Shown here: one piece after another, positions 15,683-23,277 of the stretch
How positions within the stretch are numbered: position 1 is the first letter of the stretch
Layout: each line of letters opens with the position of its first letter
NCBI GenBank assembly: GCA_910588975.1
Contig: CAJUSE010000013.1
Location: 1 to 43,970, forward strand
DNA: 43,970 nucleotides
Source of the DNA: an uncultured Oscillospiraceae bacterium
GTDB lineage: Bacteria; Bacillota; Clostridia; Oscillospirales; Oscillospiraceae
Direction: 5' to 3'
Position numbers and translations under genes: made by a program
Notes under the pieces: generated by a model
Databases searched by the model: none
Seen by the model: only the letters and a program-made list of their open reading frames with translations
What the model was told of the DNA's origin: nothing

Positions 15683-15711
15683 TTGTGAACAACGGCGCCC
15701 CTTATTATAAT
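15683..15711 (+). promoter_or_regulatory. Promoter for the XRE regulator
   Basis: TTGTGA (15683-15688), 17-base spacer, TATAAT (15706-15711). Its -35 box is only 9 bases from the -35 box of the divergent AbrB-like promoter. The roughly 100-base AT-rich leader before the XRE gene holds no other feature that I can see. Confidence 0.75.
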
Positions 15712-15820
15712 TATTAAAAAATAAGGAGTCAATATAATTATCTTAAATACAAAGAAAAATGAACGGAGAGAGAAGGCTTACATTAAAATAAAGAAAACGA
15801 CCCAAAAGGAGGAGGAAGGG

Positions 15821-16144
15821 ATGGAGGAATTTGGCTTCTCGCTGCGTCTGGCCCGGGAGAAGCGGGGCCTGACCCAAAAGCAGGTCATGGCCATGACCGG
15901 GATCAACAATAAGACCTTGTCCGGGTATGAAAATGGAGTGTCCGAGCCGGACATCCAGACCCTGCTCACCCTGCTGAAGCTCTATGGCATGTCCCCCAGC
16001 CGCTTTTTCGGCCAGGAGACCTTCCGGGAGGAGCTGAGCCAGCAGGAGGAACAGCTATTGAGCCTTTACCGGGAGCTTTCGGAGCAGGAGCGGGAGGAGT
16101 GGCTGGCGGCGCTGCAGGCAGTTCTTCACCACCGGGGAAAATAG
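15821..16144 (+). CDS. XRE-family helix-turn-helix regulator
   Basis: 107 residues. The N-terminal 60 residues are a Cro/CI-type domain (LRLAREKRGLTQKQVMAMTG, then INNKTLSGYENGVSEPDIQT), and the rest is a glutamate- and glutamine-rich helix (EELSQQEEQLLSLYRELSEQ) likely used for dimerisation. Start ATG 15821 follows AAGGAGGAGG. It is divergent from the AbrB-like gene and shares a promoter region with it, so cross-regulation is possible. It lies 72 bases ahead of the SpoIIQ-like gene and may be cotranscribed with it. Target genes unknown. Confidence 0.9.
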   Translation: MEEFGFSLRLAREKRGLTQKQVMAMTGINNKTLSGYENGVSEPDIQTLLTLLKLYGMSPSRFFGQETFREELSQQEEQLLSLYRELSEQEREEWLAALQAVLHHRGK

Positions 16145-16216
16145 GGGCAGAATTTCCGAAAATACGGTATAAAGCCTTTGGGGGCTGGCAACAATAGCCC
16201 TCGGAGGTGCAAAACA

Positions 16217-16933
16217 ATGAAAAAATCAACGGTCAGCCGTATCGGCGACTTCATGTCCGGGAAGGGCTTCTACATAGTCCTTCTCCTGTGCGTGACGGCG
16301 CTGGGAGTTTCGGGCTATTATCTCTTTGACAACATGGATGGGCCCAGCCGGCCTGTCTCCGGGCCGGTCCAGGTGGTGGTCACCCCGGCCCCCACAGCCA
16401 CCGCTCCGGCGGTGGTCCCCACGGCCACAGCCACACCGGCGCCCACGGCCACTCCGGCTCCCATGCCGACGGCCACGGCGGCCCCCATGCCCACCGCCGC
16501 CCCCACCCCGGTGGTGACGGCCACCGCCTCGGTGTTCACCTGGCCGGTGAAGGGCCAGGTCATCCGGGATCACAGTGTGGACACGCTGGCCTATGACGAG
16601 ACCATGGGGGACTGGCGCACCCATGATGGGGTGGACATCGCCGCCGAGGCGGGGACGTCGGTCATGGCCCCCGCCGGGGGCACGGTGAGCGACATCTACA
16701 CCGATGACCTTATGGGCACCACTGTGGTCATTCTCCATGCCGACTCGGTGCTGTCCACCTGCTCCAACCTTCAGGGCGTTCCCACCGTGGAGATCGGAGA
16801 CACAGTGCGCACCGGGGACATCATCGGAACAGTGGGCACCTCGGCCATTGCCGAGAGCCGCCAGGAGAGCCACCTTCACCTGAGCATGACCAGGGATGGG
16901 GTCAGCGTGGACCCTCTGGAGTATCTGCCCTGA
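16217..16933 (+). CDS. spoIIQ: SpoIIQ-like LytM (M23) domain protein
   Basis: 238 residues: a short cytoplasmic N terminus, one membrane helix at about 16-37, a proline-alanine-threonine linker (about 50-110), then a LytM domain. It contains RTHDGVDIAAEAG and SHLHLS, so both the H-x3-D and H-x-H zinc motifs are present. The stretch around YDETMGDWRTHDGVDI is typical of clostridial SpoIIQ rather than of secreted endopeptidases. SpoIIQ sits in the forespore membrane and meets SpoIIIAH to join forespore and mother cell during engulfment. The Bacillus protein lacks part of the zinc site, whereas clostridial forms keep it. Start ATG 16217 follows GGAGGTG. A general M23 peptidase is the alternative. 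Confidence 0.8.
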   Translation: MKKSTVSRIGDFMSGKGFYIVLLLCVTALGVSGYYLFDNMDGPSRPVSGPVQVVVTPAPTATAPAVVPTATATPAPTATPAPMPTATAAPMPTAAPTPVVTATASVFTWPVKGQVIRDHSVDTLAYDETMGDWRTHDGVDIAAEAGTSVMAPAGGTVSDIYTDDLMGTTVVILHADSVLSTCSNLQGVPTVEIGDTVRTGDIIGTVGTSAIAESRQESHLHLSMTRDGVSVDPLEYLP

Positions 16934-16973
16934 ACCATTCCCCTTATAAAACGCTGACAGAGTAAAAATGAAA

Positions 16974-17009
16974 CAGGCACGGACCGGAAAACGGTCCGTG
17001 CCTGTTTTT
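16974..17009 (+). terminator. Bidirectional terminator between spoIIQ-like and DUF401 genes
   Basis: A 13-bp perfect stem (16974-16986 with 16992-17004, arm CAGGCACGGACCG) with a GAAAA loop, followed by TTTTTG. The minus-strand continuation is TTTCATTTTT, so both convergent genes can end here. Confidence 0.9.
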
Positions 17010-17032
17010 GATGTAAGTATTGCGCTCTTCTC

Positions 17033-18289
17033 TTACAGGCCCATGGCCCGCAGGACGAAGAAGTAGGCAAAGATGAACACAGTGGACACAGCCACCATGG
17101 GGAACACCTTGGGGATCAGGTCGCCCAGGGTGATCTTGTAGTCCTCGGCGCACAGGGTCAGGCAGATGTGGGTGGGAGCGATCTGCATGATGACGTAGGT
17201 CATGGACATACACAGAATGAACACGGACAGGATGGAGCCGTCGGGCCAGGTGGTCAGCATCATAGGCACACAGAGCACCAGGATGGCCATGGAGCCGCCC
17301 ATGAGAGGGCCGACGAAGAACAGCAGGGCAAAGACCAGCCACATGGGGATGGGCAGCATGCCGAAGTACTTGGGCAGCAGATCCACCACGCCGGAGGCGG
17401 AGAGGAGCTGGCTAAAGACCATGACGGCAATGGTGTTGAGCATCAGCTTGCCCTCAAAGGCGGTCTTGAAGAAGGGGGCGATCTCAGCGAAGGAGAACTT
17501 GCTGATAAAGACGTTGAGCACCACCACCACAAGAACAGCGGCCCACACAGGCACCTCGAAGGGCAGGTCCATGGCGCCGGTGATGAGCACGATGCCGATG
17601 GCCACCACGATGGGCCAGATGGAGGCGGCCAGCTGCTTGAGGTAGACGCCCTTGGACTGGTCGATGACCATGCCGGTGTCCTTGGGCACCTTCCGCAGGT
17701 AGACGAACCAGCCCGAGGCGAACAGCACCAGCACCACAGGCAGCATGGCGATAACAAAGCTGGCCACAGTCACCCGGCCCTGGGTCAGGGAGATGGCGAT
17801 GAAGATGTTGGTGTAGGTGGGCAGGAAGGCCTCCGAAATGTGCCGGAAGAAGGAGGTGCAGGCGGCCTTCTCGCTGGTGCCCAGGTTGTCACCAATGGCG
17901 TCCCGAACGATGGGGCCGCAGAGGATGACGGTGGAGGCGGCGGGCAGGCAGCCCAGCAGGAAGGGCACCACACTGGCGTTGATCCGCCGGTTGTTGAACA
18001 GGCCGTTCATGGCGTCCTGACAGCCGGAGAGCTGCTTGCGCTTCTCCATCATCCGCTGCAGGAAGGTGATGAAGTAGAGCACCAGGATAGAGCGGATGGT
18101 GTTGGTGCCAATGAGGCCGGTCTGGACAGCGGGCAGGATCTTGTCCATGGGCAGCTGGAACAGGAAAATGACGATGACGCAGGAAATGCTCATAGTCAAA
18201 TTCAGCGGCTTGCGCAGCACAAGCAGCATGATGATCAAAAAGACGAACAAGCCCGCCATCTTGATCAGGGACAGAACTTCGGGATTCAT
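17033..18289 (-). CDS. DUF401 family integral membrane protein, putative transporter
   Basis: 418 residues with about ten hydrophobic segments in two halves, as in the ion-transporter superfamily. Recognisable parts are the N terminus VLSLIKMAGLFVFLIIMLLV, the cytoplasmic RRINASVVPFLLGCLPAAST region, and the second-half LPIPMWLVFALLFFVGPLMG. DUF401 proteins are thought to be transporters by fold; the substrate is not known. ATG 18289 was chosen for AAAAGGAGTG upstream, and the frame further up to 19681 is a shadow of galU. It is a single-gene unit with a good promoter at 18348-18376 and a leader containing a small hairpin (18314-18331). Confidence 0.85.
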   Translation of the reverse strand: MNPEVLSLIKMAGLFVFLIIMLLVLRKPLNLTMSISCVIVIFLFQLPMDKILPAVQTGLIGTNTIRSILVLYFITFLQRMMEKRKQLSGCQDAMNGLFNNRRINASVVPFLLGCLPAASTVILCGPIVRDAIGDNLGTSEKAACTSFFRHISEAFLPTYTNIFIAISLTQGRVTVASFVIAMLPVVLVLFASGWFVYLRKVPKDTGMVIDQSKGVYLKQLAASIWPIVVAIGIVLITGAMDLPFEVPVWAAVLVVVVLNVFISKFSFAEIAPFFKTAFEGKLMLNTIAVMVFSQLLSASGVVDLLPKYFGMLPIPMWLVFALLFFVGPLMGGSMAILVLCVPMMLTTWPDGSILSVFILCMSMTYVIMQIAPTHICLTLCAEDYKITLGDLIPKVFPMVAVSTVFIFAYFFVLRAMGL

Positions 18290-18347
18290 GACTACACTCC
18301 TTTTCTCTTTTCCTGGCGGATATGGCTCCGCCAAACCGATGTTACAT

Positions 18348-18376
18348 ATTATATAACGGCAAAGCAGGAAATGCAA
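18348..18376 (-). promoter_or_regulatory. Promoter of the DUF401 gene
   Basis: On the minus strand TTGCAT (18371-18376), 17 bases, TATAAT (18348-18353). Transcription would start near 18341, giving a 50-base leader with the stem TGGCGGA / TCCGCCA just before the ribosome site. Confidence 0.8.
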
Positions 18377-18507
18377 ATCAGAAATGGGAAATACTATAAA
18401 AATCGTAGGAGTTGCAAAAATCTTTTCCAAAAAGGAAACATTCCCTTGTGCAAATTTGAAGCCTTTGTGAAGATGTGGGAAGAGCCCTTCCTTTTTTCGG
18501 GGAAATG

Positions 18508-18516
18508 TGATATACT
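18508..18516 (+). promoter_or_regulatory. Extended -10 promoter of galU
   Basis: TGATATACT is an extended -10 element (TGn plus TATACT) about 45 bases before the galU start. The -35 position (TTCCTT) is poor, as is usual for extended -10 promoters. Confidence 0.6.
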
Positions 18517-18562
18517 CCGTGGTATCGGAACAGATAACGCCCAATGAGGAGGTCAAATACAG

Positions 18563-19432
18563 ATGAAAGTCCGCAAAGCAGTCATTCCCGCCGCCGGCTG
18601 GGGCAGCCGGATGCTCCCGGCCACAAAGACGGTGCCCAAGGAGATGCTCCCCCTGGTGGACAGGCCCGCCCTGCAGTACATCGTGGAGGAGGCCGTGGCC
18701 GCCGGCATCGAGGATATTTTGGTCATCACCAACCGGGGCAAGGACTCCATGTCCGACTATTTCGACTACTTCCCCGAGCTGGAGGAGCGCCTGCAGCGGG
18801 ACGGCAAGCTGAAGGAGCTGGAGGCCGTCCGCCGGACGGCCGATCTGGCCAACATCTCCTACATCCGCCAGAAGGAGGCCAAGGGCCTGGGCCACGCCAT
18901 CTGGCGGGCCAAGGCCTTCGTGGGGGGCGAGCCCTTCGCCGTCCTGCTGCCCGACGACATCATGCGTGCAGAGCGGCCCGTCATCGGCCAGCTCATTGCC
19001 GCCGCCGAGCGGTACGAGGCCTCGGCCATCGGGGTCCAGCAGGTGAGTGACGAGGCCGTGTCCAAGTACGGCATCATCAAGGCCGACCCCCTGGAGGAGA
19101 AGGTCTTTGCCGTTCGGGACATGCAGGAGAAGCCCACCCTGGCCGAGAAGTTCTCCAACTACGCCATCCTGGGCCGGTACGTGTTGGATGCCGGCATTTT
19201 CGACATTCTGGAGCACCAGGCCCCCGGCTACGGCGGGGAGATCCAGCTCACCGACGCCATGCGCACCCTGAGCCAGAGCGGCAAGATGGTGGCGGTGGAC
19301 TTCGAGGGCCGCCGCTACGACACCGGCAACCTCCGGGGTTTTCTGGAGGCCACCGTGGACTTCGCCCTGGCCCACCCCGACACCGGCGATTGGCTCCGCT
19401 CCTTCCTCAAGGCCAAGGCGGAGACCCTGTAA
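18563..19432 (+). CDS. galU: UTP-glucose-1-phosphate uridylyltransferase
   Basis: 289 residues, the usual bacterial GalU length. It makes UDP-glucose from UTP and glucose-1-phosphate, feeding cell-wall teichoic acid, glycolipid and polysaccharide synthesis. The nucleotide-binding signature VRKAVIPAAGWGSRMLPATK followed by TVPKEMLPLVDRPALQYIVE is complete, as are LPDDIM (metal site) and the later GEIQLTDAM. The start has GAGGTC upstream at 18549. A 53-residue membrane protein gene follows after 13 bases and is probably cotranscribed. The surface-glycan genes elsewhere in the window are likely consumers of UDP-sugars, but no direct link is shown. Confidence 0.97.
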   Translation: MKVRKAVIPAAGWGSRMLPATKTVPKEMLPLVDRPALQYIVEEAVAAGIEDILVITNRGKDSMSDYFDYFPELEERLQRDGKLKELEAVRRTADLANISYIRQKEAKGLGHAIWRAKAFVGGEPFAVLLPDDIMRAERPVIGQLIAAAERYEASAIGVQQVSDEAVSKYGIIKADPLEEKVFAVRDMQEKPTLAEKFSNYAILGRYVLDAGIFDILEHQAPGYGGEIQLTDAMRTLSQSGKMVAVDFEGRRYDTGNLRGFLEATVDFALAHPDTGDWLRSFLKAKAETL

Positions 19433-19445
19433 AGGAGGGCGCAGC

Positions 19446-19607
19446 ATGAAATTCCTCACCCTCCGCACGCCGGACATCGTCCATGACCAGAGCTGCGACT
19501 GCGGCAAGCTCAAGTGCGGCTCGGTCAAGACCCACGTCATCATCGCCGCCATTGCCATTTTAGGCGTGATGGCCATCCTGGCCGCCCTTCTGCTCAGCCG
19601 GCTCTGA
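19446..19607 (+). CDS. Small membrane protein with cysteine-rich N terminus
   Basis: 53 residues starting at ATG 19446 behind AAGGAGGGCGC. The N-terminal 28 residues include the cluster CDCGKLKC, and the remainder is one membrane helix (HVIIAAIAILGVMAILAALL). Three cysteines in seven residues could bind a metal or form a redox-active site; that is speculation. It starts 13 bases after galU and is followed by a terminator, so it is the second gene of the galU unit. No family recognised. Coding potential rests on the good ribosome site, the operon position and the clear helix. Confidence 0.7.
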   Translation: MKFLTLRTPDIVHDQSCDCGKLKCGSVKTHVIIAAIAILGVMAILAALLLSRL

Positions 19608-19623
19608 TCCATAAGCCCCTCCG

Positions 19624-19660
19624 AAAGGCGTGTGGCCCCCTCGGGCCCCACGCCTTTTCT
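19624..19660 (+). terminator. Terminator of the galU unit
   Basis: Stem AAAGGCGTG (19624-19632) with CACGCCTTT (19649-19657), extended inward by GGCCC/GGGCC, then TTTTCT. Confidence 0.85.
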
Positions 19661-19689
19661 CTGTAATGCCCGCTCTCGCAAACCGAGGG

Positions 19690-19718
19690 TTGCAAACCGT
19701 GGGCGTCTTTGCTATAAT
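19690..19718 (+). promoter_or_regulatory. Sigma-A-type promoter upstream of 19781 gene
   Basis: TTGCAA (19690-19695), 17 bases, TATAAT (19713-19718). It lies 62 bases before the start codon at 19781. Confidence 0.8.
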
Positions 19719-19780
19719 CATTTCGGCAAAAGGAGAAATTTTTGCCATAGCCTTGAATGAGAAGAAAAGAGGAGATCAAA

Positions 19781-20539
19781 ATGCAGCCGGAACAGATGAA
19801 TGAAGCATATAGGGAAAAGCATTTCCCCCAGGGCTCTGTCCTGCTTCGCAGCGGGGAGAAAAGCAAGAAGAGCAGCGCAATTTTGCTGGTGCTTGTGGCC
19901 CTGCTGGAGGCGGCGCTGGTGGCGGGGGAGGTCTATTTCCTCTCCCTGATCCGCTACCACCAGGGGGCGGGGAACGCCGATCAGGTTACCATTGGCTGGG
20001 TGTTTTTCGGGGTGTTTGCCCTGCTTATCCTGCTGTTTTTGTGGGTCATGACCCGGCTTGTGAAGAATGTCAAGGCCGGCCCTGATGCGGCCTTTGCCGC
20101 CTGCGCCAAGAAGAACGGCTTTTCGCTGGAGGAGGTCCAGACCTTTGACCGCCAGGCCCTTCAGTCGGACAGCTACATTCTGAAGTGTGCCGGGGCGGTG
20201 TCGGCCGCCATGGCCAACCAGACCGACGGCCTGCTCACCCGGGACTACCTGTGGCTGGGGGACGCAGCCAACAGCATCCTGCGCCGGTCCGAGCTGGCGG
20301 GGGCCTGCCTGTACCGCTGGAGCTATTACGCCGGCAAGAAGCGGCTCCACGCCGTCAGCCTGGCGGTGGTGGACCGGCAGGGGCGGATGATCTCTGCCGA
20401 GGCCGACACCCAGAAGGGGAAGGAACTGCTGGCCTTCCTGGCCGCCCAGTGCCCCGGCCTTGCCGTGGAGGAGCGCCTTCTGGAGGAGGGCAAGGAGTTC
20501 GACAACTGGAAGAACGCCCTGACCGCCCCCCAGGGGTAA
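19781..20539 (+). CDS. Two-helix membrane protein of unknown function
   Basis: 252 residues. After a charged N terminus come two membrane helices at about 33-55 and 68-95 (SAILLVLVALLEAALVAGEV and VFFGVFALLILLFLWVMTRL), then a cytoplasmic domain of about 150 residues with mixed alpha/beta character. The second half reads like a small ligand-binding or PH-like fold (RHAVSLAVVDRQGRMISAEA region), but I do not recognise a family. ATG 19781 is used because GAGGAGATC lies upstream; the ATG at 19757 has no ribosome site. It has its own promoter and a strong hairpin downstream, so it is a single-gene unit. Confidence 0.75.
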   Translation: MQPEQMNEAYREKHFPQGSVLLRSGEKSKKSSAILLVLVALLEAALVAGEVYFLSLIRYHQGAGNADQVTIGWVFFGVFALLILLFLWVMTRLVKNVKAGPDAAFAACAKKNGFSLEEVQTFDRQALQSDSYILKCAGAVSAAMANQTDGLLTRDYLWLGDAANSILRRSELAGACLYRWSYYAGKKRLHAVSLAVVDRQGRMISAEADTQKGKELLAFLAAQCPGLAVEERLLEEGKEFDNWKNALTAPQG

Positions 20540-20560
20540 ACAAAGATAAAGGCTTGCCAT

Positions 20561-20602
20561 AAAGAAAGGGGGTGCAGCCCACGGGCTGCACTCCCTTTCT
20601 TT
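20561..20602 (+). terminator. Long hairpin, probable terminator
   Basis: A nearly perfect 19-bp stem (AAAGAAAGG... to ...CCTTTCTTT) closed by a 3-base loop around 20581. It lacks a long U-run but ends in TTTCTTTA. The purine-rich 5' arm gives a T-rich exit on both strands. Confidence 0.75.
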
Positions 20603-20624
20603 ATGCCCGCTCCGTTTTCTCCCC

Positions 20625-20653
20625 TTGCCACCCTCTGCCAAATAGGCTATACT
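20625..20653 (+). promoter_or_regulatory. Promoter of the acyltransferase gene
   Basis: TTGCCA (20625-20630), 17 bases, TATACT (20648-20653), 33 bases before the start codon. Confidence 0.75.
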
Positions 20654-20685
20654 AAAGTAGAAAACCGTCGAAAGGGGGCAGGGGG

Positions 20686-21723
20686 ATGGAGGAAAAGAAG
20701 CGGCTGGTCCACCTGGACCTGTTGCGGTGCATGGCCACCTATCTGGTGGTGCTGCTCCACGTCATTAGCCCCTACCTCAATGACCCCACCCACCACGGCC
20801 TGCCCTTGTGGACAGCCTGCAATGTGCTGGCTTTCCTCTGTCAGGCCGGGGTGCCCCTCTTTTTCATGCTCAGCGGCTGCCTGCTCCTCTCTGACGAGGG
20901 GACCCTGGACGTGGGCCCCTTTTACAAAAAGCGTCTGCGCCGGCTGCTTGTCCCCTTCCTGTGCTGGCAGAGCCTTTACTATCTGGAGACCTGCCTGGCC
21001 CAGGGGGCGGCCCCGTCCCTGCTCCAGTTTGTCCGGGACCTGTGCTTTCGGGGCAGCAAGTACCACCTGTGGTTTTTCTACCAGATCATGGCCATCTACC
21101 TGCTGCTGCCCTTCCTCAAGCGCATCACCGATGACCTCGGCCAGCGTCAGCTTCTCTGGCTCATCTTTATTATCATTCTGCCCGGCACCCTGCTCCGTTT
21201 TGTGAATGTGGTCCAGTCGGTGGTGTGGATCTCCCCCTTCGCCGCTCTCATGGAAAACTACATCGCCTTTTTCCTTTTGGGGCTTTATCTGGAGAAATAC
21301 ACGCCGGGGCAATATGTCCGCTGGGTGGTCTATGGCCTTGCCCTGGCCTTTGTCCCTGTTGGCCTGTGGGGCAACCGCTTTTTCTCCACCCCGGAGAAAC
21401 TCAACCTTATCTTCAACGAGGGCTATTCCATCACCCAGTACCTGACATCCGCCGCCCTGTTCTTGCTTGTGGCGGAGCTCTGCCGCTGCCATCCGCCCCG
21501 GCCGGGGACGGCCCGCCGGGCCAAGGCCCTCTCCGGCCTGTCCTTCGGGGTCTACCTGGCCCATCCCATGGTGCTGGATGGGTTCCGCTTTGTCCTGAAA
21601 CGGCTGGGGGTGGCCCTCACCGTGCCGGTGGACTGGACCACCGGCTTCCTTTTCACCTCGCTGGTCACCACCCTGGGGGTCTATGTCCTCTCCAGATCGC
21701 CCATTCTGCGGAAGATGATATAA
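20686..21723 (+). CDS. Acyltransferase family 3 membrane protein
   Basis: 345 residues with about ten membrane helices. The N-terminal LVHLDLLRCMATYLVVLLHV motif, with the arginine and histidine pair characteristic of acyltransferase-3 proteins, and a second conserved GVPLFFMLSGCLL stretch identify the family. Members such as WecH and OafA move acetyl or succinyl groups from the cytosol onto surface sugars or lipids. The start at 20686 follows AAAGGGGGCAGGGGG, a G-rich ribosome site. Substrate is unknown and neighbours give no clue, as both adjacent genes have separate signals. A terminator follows at once. Confidence 0.9.
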   Translation: MEEKKRLVHLDLLRCMATYLVVLLHVISPYLNDPTHHGLPLWTACNVLAFLCQAGVPLFFMLSGCLLLSDEGTLDVGPFYKKRLRRLLVPFLCWQSLYYLETCLAQGAAPSLLQFVRDLCFRGSKYHLWFFYQIMAIYLLLPFLKRITDDLGQRQLLWLIFIIILPGTLLRFVNVVQSVVWISPFAALMENYIAFFLLGLYLEKYTPGQYVRWVVYGLALAFVPVGLWGNRFFSTPEKLNLIFNEGYSITQYLTSAALFLLVAELCRCHPPRPGTARRAKALSGLSFGVYLAHPMVLDGFRFVLKRLGVALTVPVDWTTGFLFTSLVTTLGVYVLSRSPILRKMI

Positions 21724-21727
21724 CGAA

Positions 21728-21763
21728 GGCGGGGGACCCTGACCGGGTCCCCCGCCTGTTTCA
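21728..21763 (+). terminator. Terminator between convergent acyltransferase and hydrolase genes
   Basis: A 12-bp perfect stem (21728-21739 with 21745-21756, arm GGCGGGGGACCC) and TGACC loop, then TGTTTC. The 3' side reaches the stop codon of the minus-strand hydrolase at 21761. Confidence 0.8.
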
Positions 21764-23092
21764 CAGTCCTTGCTCCTTCAAACCCTTGACGATGCCGGTA
21801 TACAGCTCCCGTACGTCGAAGCCGTCAATGTCCTCCCGCATCAGGTCCACTACGTCCCCGTGGGAAATGCCCCGCCGGCCCTTGGGCTTCAGGACCCCCA
21901 GCTCGGTGCCCCACCTGGCCGAGGAGAGGGTGACAAGGCCGTCGTTCTCCTCTTTGTCAAAGTGCTTTACCAGGCCGTAGGTGAAGTTCAGGGGGAAGGG
22001 GGCGCTCCGGGCAGAGGGCATCACCGAGGTAAAGCTCTGGTAGAGCACCCCGGGCACATCGGGGGTCTCCTCGTTGAACCGGGCGCAGGCCTGGGCGGTG
22101 AGGTCGTTGACACCCCCCAGGAAGTCGGGTTGGGCGTCTCCCAGGGCCCGGAAAATGTTGTTGTAGTGCCGGTCCACCCAGGCCATAAGTCCCTTGGGCA
22201 GAAAGCGGAGCAGCTCCTGGCCGAAGATAACGCCCCGGTGGGGGGTGTTCACCGTGGTCAGAGAGGCCACCTTGTCCCCCATCCCCAGCCGGGAGATGGC
22301 ATATCGGCTGTCCAGCCCGCCTTTGGAGTGGGCGATGATGTTCACCTTTTCCGCCCCCGTCTCGGCCAGAATGGCCTCGATGCGCTCCTTCAGCTCTGCC
22401 CCGCTTCGGGCGATGGGGGCGGAGGATTGCTGTGAGCCATAATAGATGACCGCCCCCGACCGCTGGAGGGCCTGGGGGATACGGCCCCAGTAGTTGACCA
22501 GCTGCCAGTCCCGGAAGAAGATCCCGTGGACCAGCACCAGAGGATAGCGGGTGGCGCAGTCCTGATTTTCTGCGTGGACGGTCTCCAGCTGCTGCCGGGC
22601 CAGGGCAAAGCGGTACTCCGCCCGGGCCAGCCGAAGGGCCTTCCAGAGGAGAAAAATATTCAAAATGGGCACCCACCAGAATAGCAGCAGGGTTGCCCGC
22701 CACACCAGCCGAAGCCGGTTGCAGCCAACCAAAACCCGGAAAAATCCGTTCAAAAGCACGCTGCCCAGCACCAAAAAGGCCCAAAACAGGGTCCAAAGGA
22801 GGGTGCTCCAGGCCATTTTATGGGCCAAAAGGCGGGCGAGGAGGATCAAACTGACCCCAAAAACCGCCCAACTGCCGCATAAAAGCAGGGTATAGCCCCC
22901 CAACATCCCCCTTAAACGGGGGGATAAACCCGGGTCTCCCCGGCGGGGGCGGAGGTGAAAGACGATGAGCCACACAACCCCAAGGACAGGGAGGAGAAGG
23001 GTCCAAATCCCCTCCAGTTCAGGCTGCCAAAGGGGGGTCAGGGACAGGGCCAGCAGGGCGGCGGTGCAGAAAAGGTGGTAGAGAAATTCCAA
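21761..23092 (-). CDS. Membrane-anchored lipase-like alpha/beta hydrolase
   Basis: 443 residues. The first 170 carry about five hydrophobic helices; the rest is an alpha/beta hydrolase. LVLVHGIFFRDW supplies the oxyanion-hole region, AHSKGG the nucleophile elbow with Ser256, and a late DGLVTLSSARWG region resembles the part of triacylglycerol lipases that carries the catalytic acid. The elbow has Ala in place of the first Gly of GxSxG, which is common in lipases (AHSxGG). The start is TTG at 23092 behind a strong AAAGGAGG site; no ATG fits. Membrane helices ahead of the lipase domain suggest it acts on lipids or lipid-linked glycans at the membrane. Substrate is unknown. Confidence 0.8.
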   Translation of the reverse strand: MEFLYHLFCTAALLALSLTPLWQPELEGIWTLLLPVLGVVWLIVFHLRPRRGDPGLSPRLRGMLGGYTLLLCGSWAVFGVSLILLARLLAHKMAWSTLLWTLFWAFLVLGSVLLNGFFRVLVGCNRLRLVWRATLLLFWWVPILNIFLLWKALRLARAEYRFALARQQLETVHAENQDCATRYPLVLVHGIFFRDWQLVNYWGRIPQALQRSGAVIYYGSQQSSAPIARSGAELKERIEAILAETGAEKVNIIAHSKGGLDSRYAISRLGMGDKVASLTTVNTPHRGVIFGQELLRFLPKGLMAWVDRHYNNIFRALGDAQPDFLGGVNDLTAQACARFNEETPDVPGVLYQSFTSVMPSARSAPFPLNFTYGLVKHFDKEENDGLVTLSSARWGTELGVLKPKGRRGISHGDVVDLMREDIDGFDVRELYTGIVKGLKEQGL

Positions 23093-23125
23093 GGAAATGA
23101 CCTCCTTTGAAAATCACAATATTAT

Positions 23126-23139
23126 ATGCTATATAGCAT
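23126..23139 (-). promoter_or_regulatory. Perfect palindrome in the hydrolase promoter region
   Basis: ATGCTATATAGCAT is a perfect 14-bp palindrome directly next to a TATAAT-like hexamer on the minus strand (23122-23127), about 30 bases before the TTG start. It looks like an operator or a promoter core. I could not place a convincing -35 box. Confidence 0.45.
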
Positions 23140-23242
23140 TGTAACACAGGTCGGCCCAAAAGGGAAGAGAAAATTTTCCTCCCGCAGGGCTTTTTTATGG
23201 GCCTGTTTCTTCGGAATTTCCGTGGTTTCAAGGAAAATTTGC

Positions 23243-23270
23243 TTGACAACAGGGAAAAAACAGGTATAAT
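23243..23270 (+). promoter_or_regulatory. Promoter of the rpsF-ssb-rpsR operon
   Basis: TTGACA (23243-23248), 16 bases, TATAAT (23265-23270). Both hexamers match the consensus perfectly, as expected for a ribosomal protein operon. Confidence 0.92.
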
Positions 23271-23277
23271 AATATAG

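Noticed and set aside
16381..16530. Repeat-like C/G-rich tract in the spoIIQ-like gene
   Set aside because: It encodes the Pro/Ala/Thr linker; irregular units with no sign of a DNA repeat.
18290..19681. Upstream extension of the DUF401 frame
   Set aside because: It is the antisense of galU and the small gene; the start at 18289 has the ribosome site and conserved N terminus.
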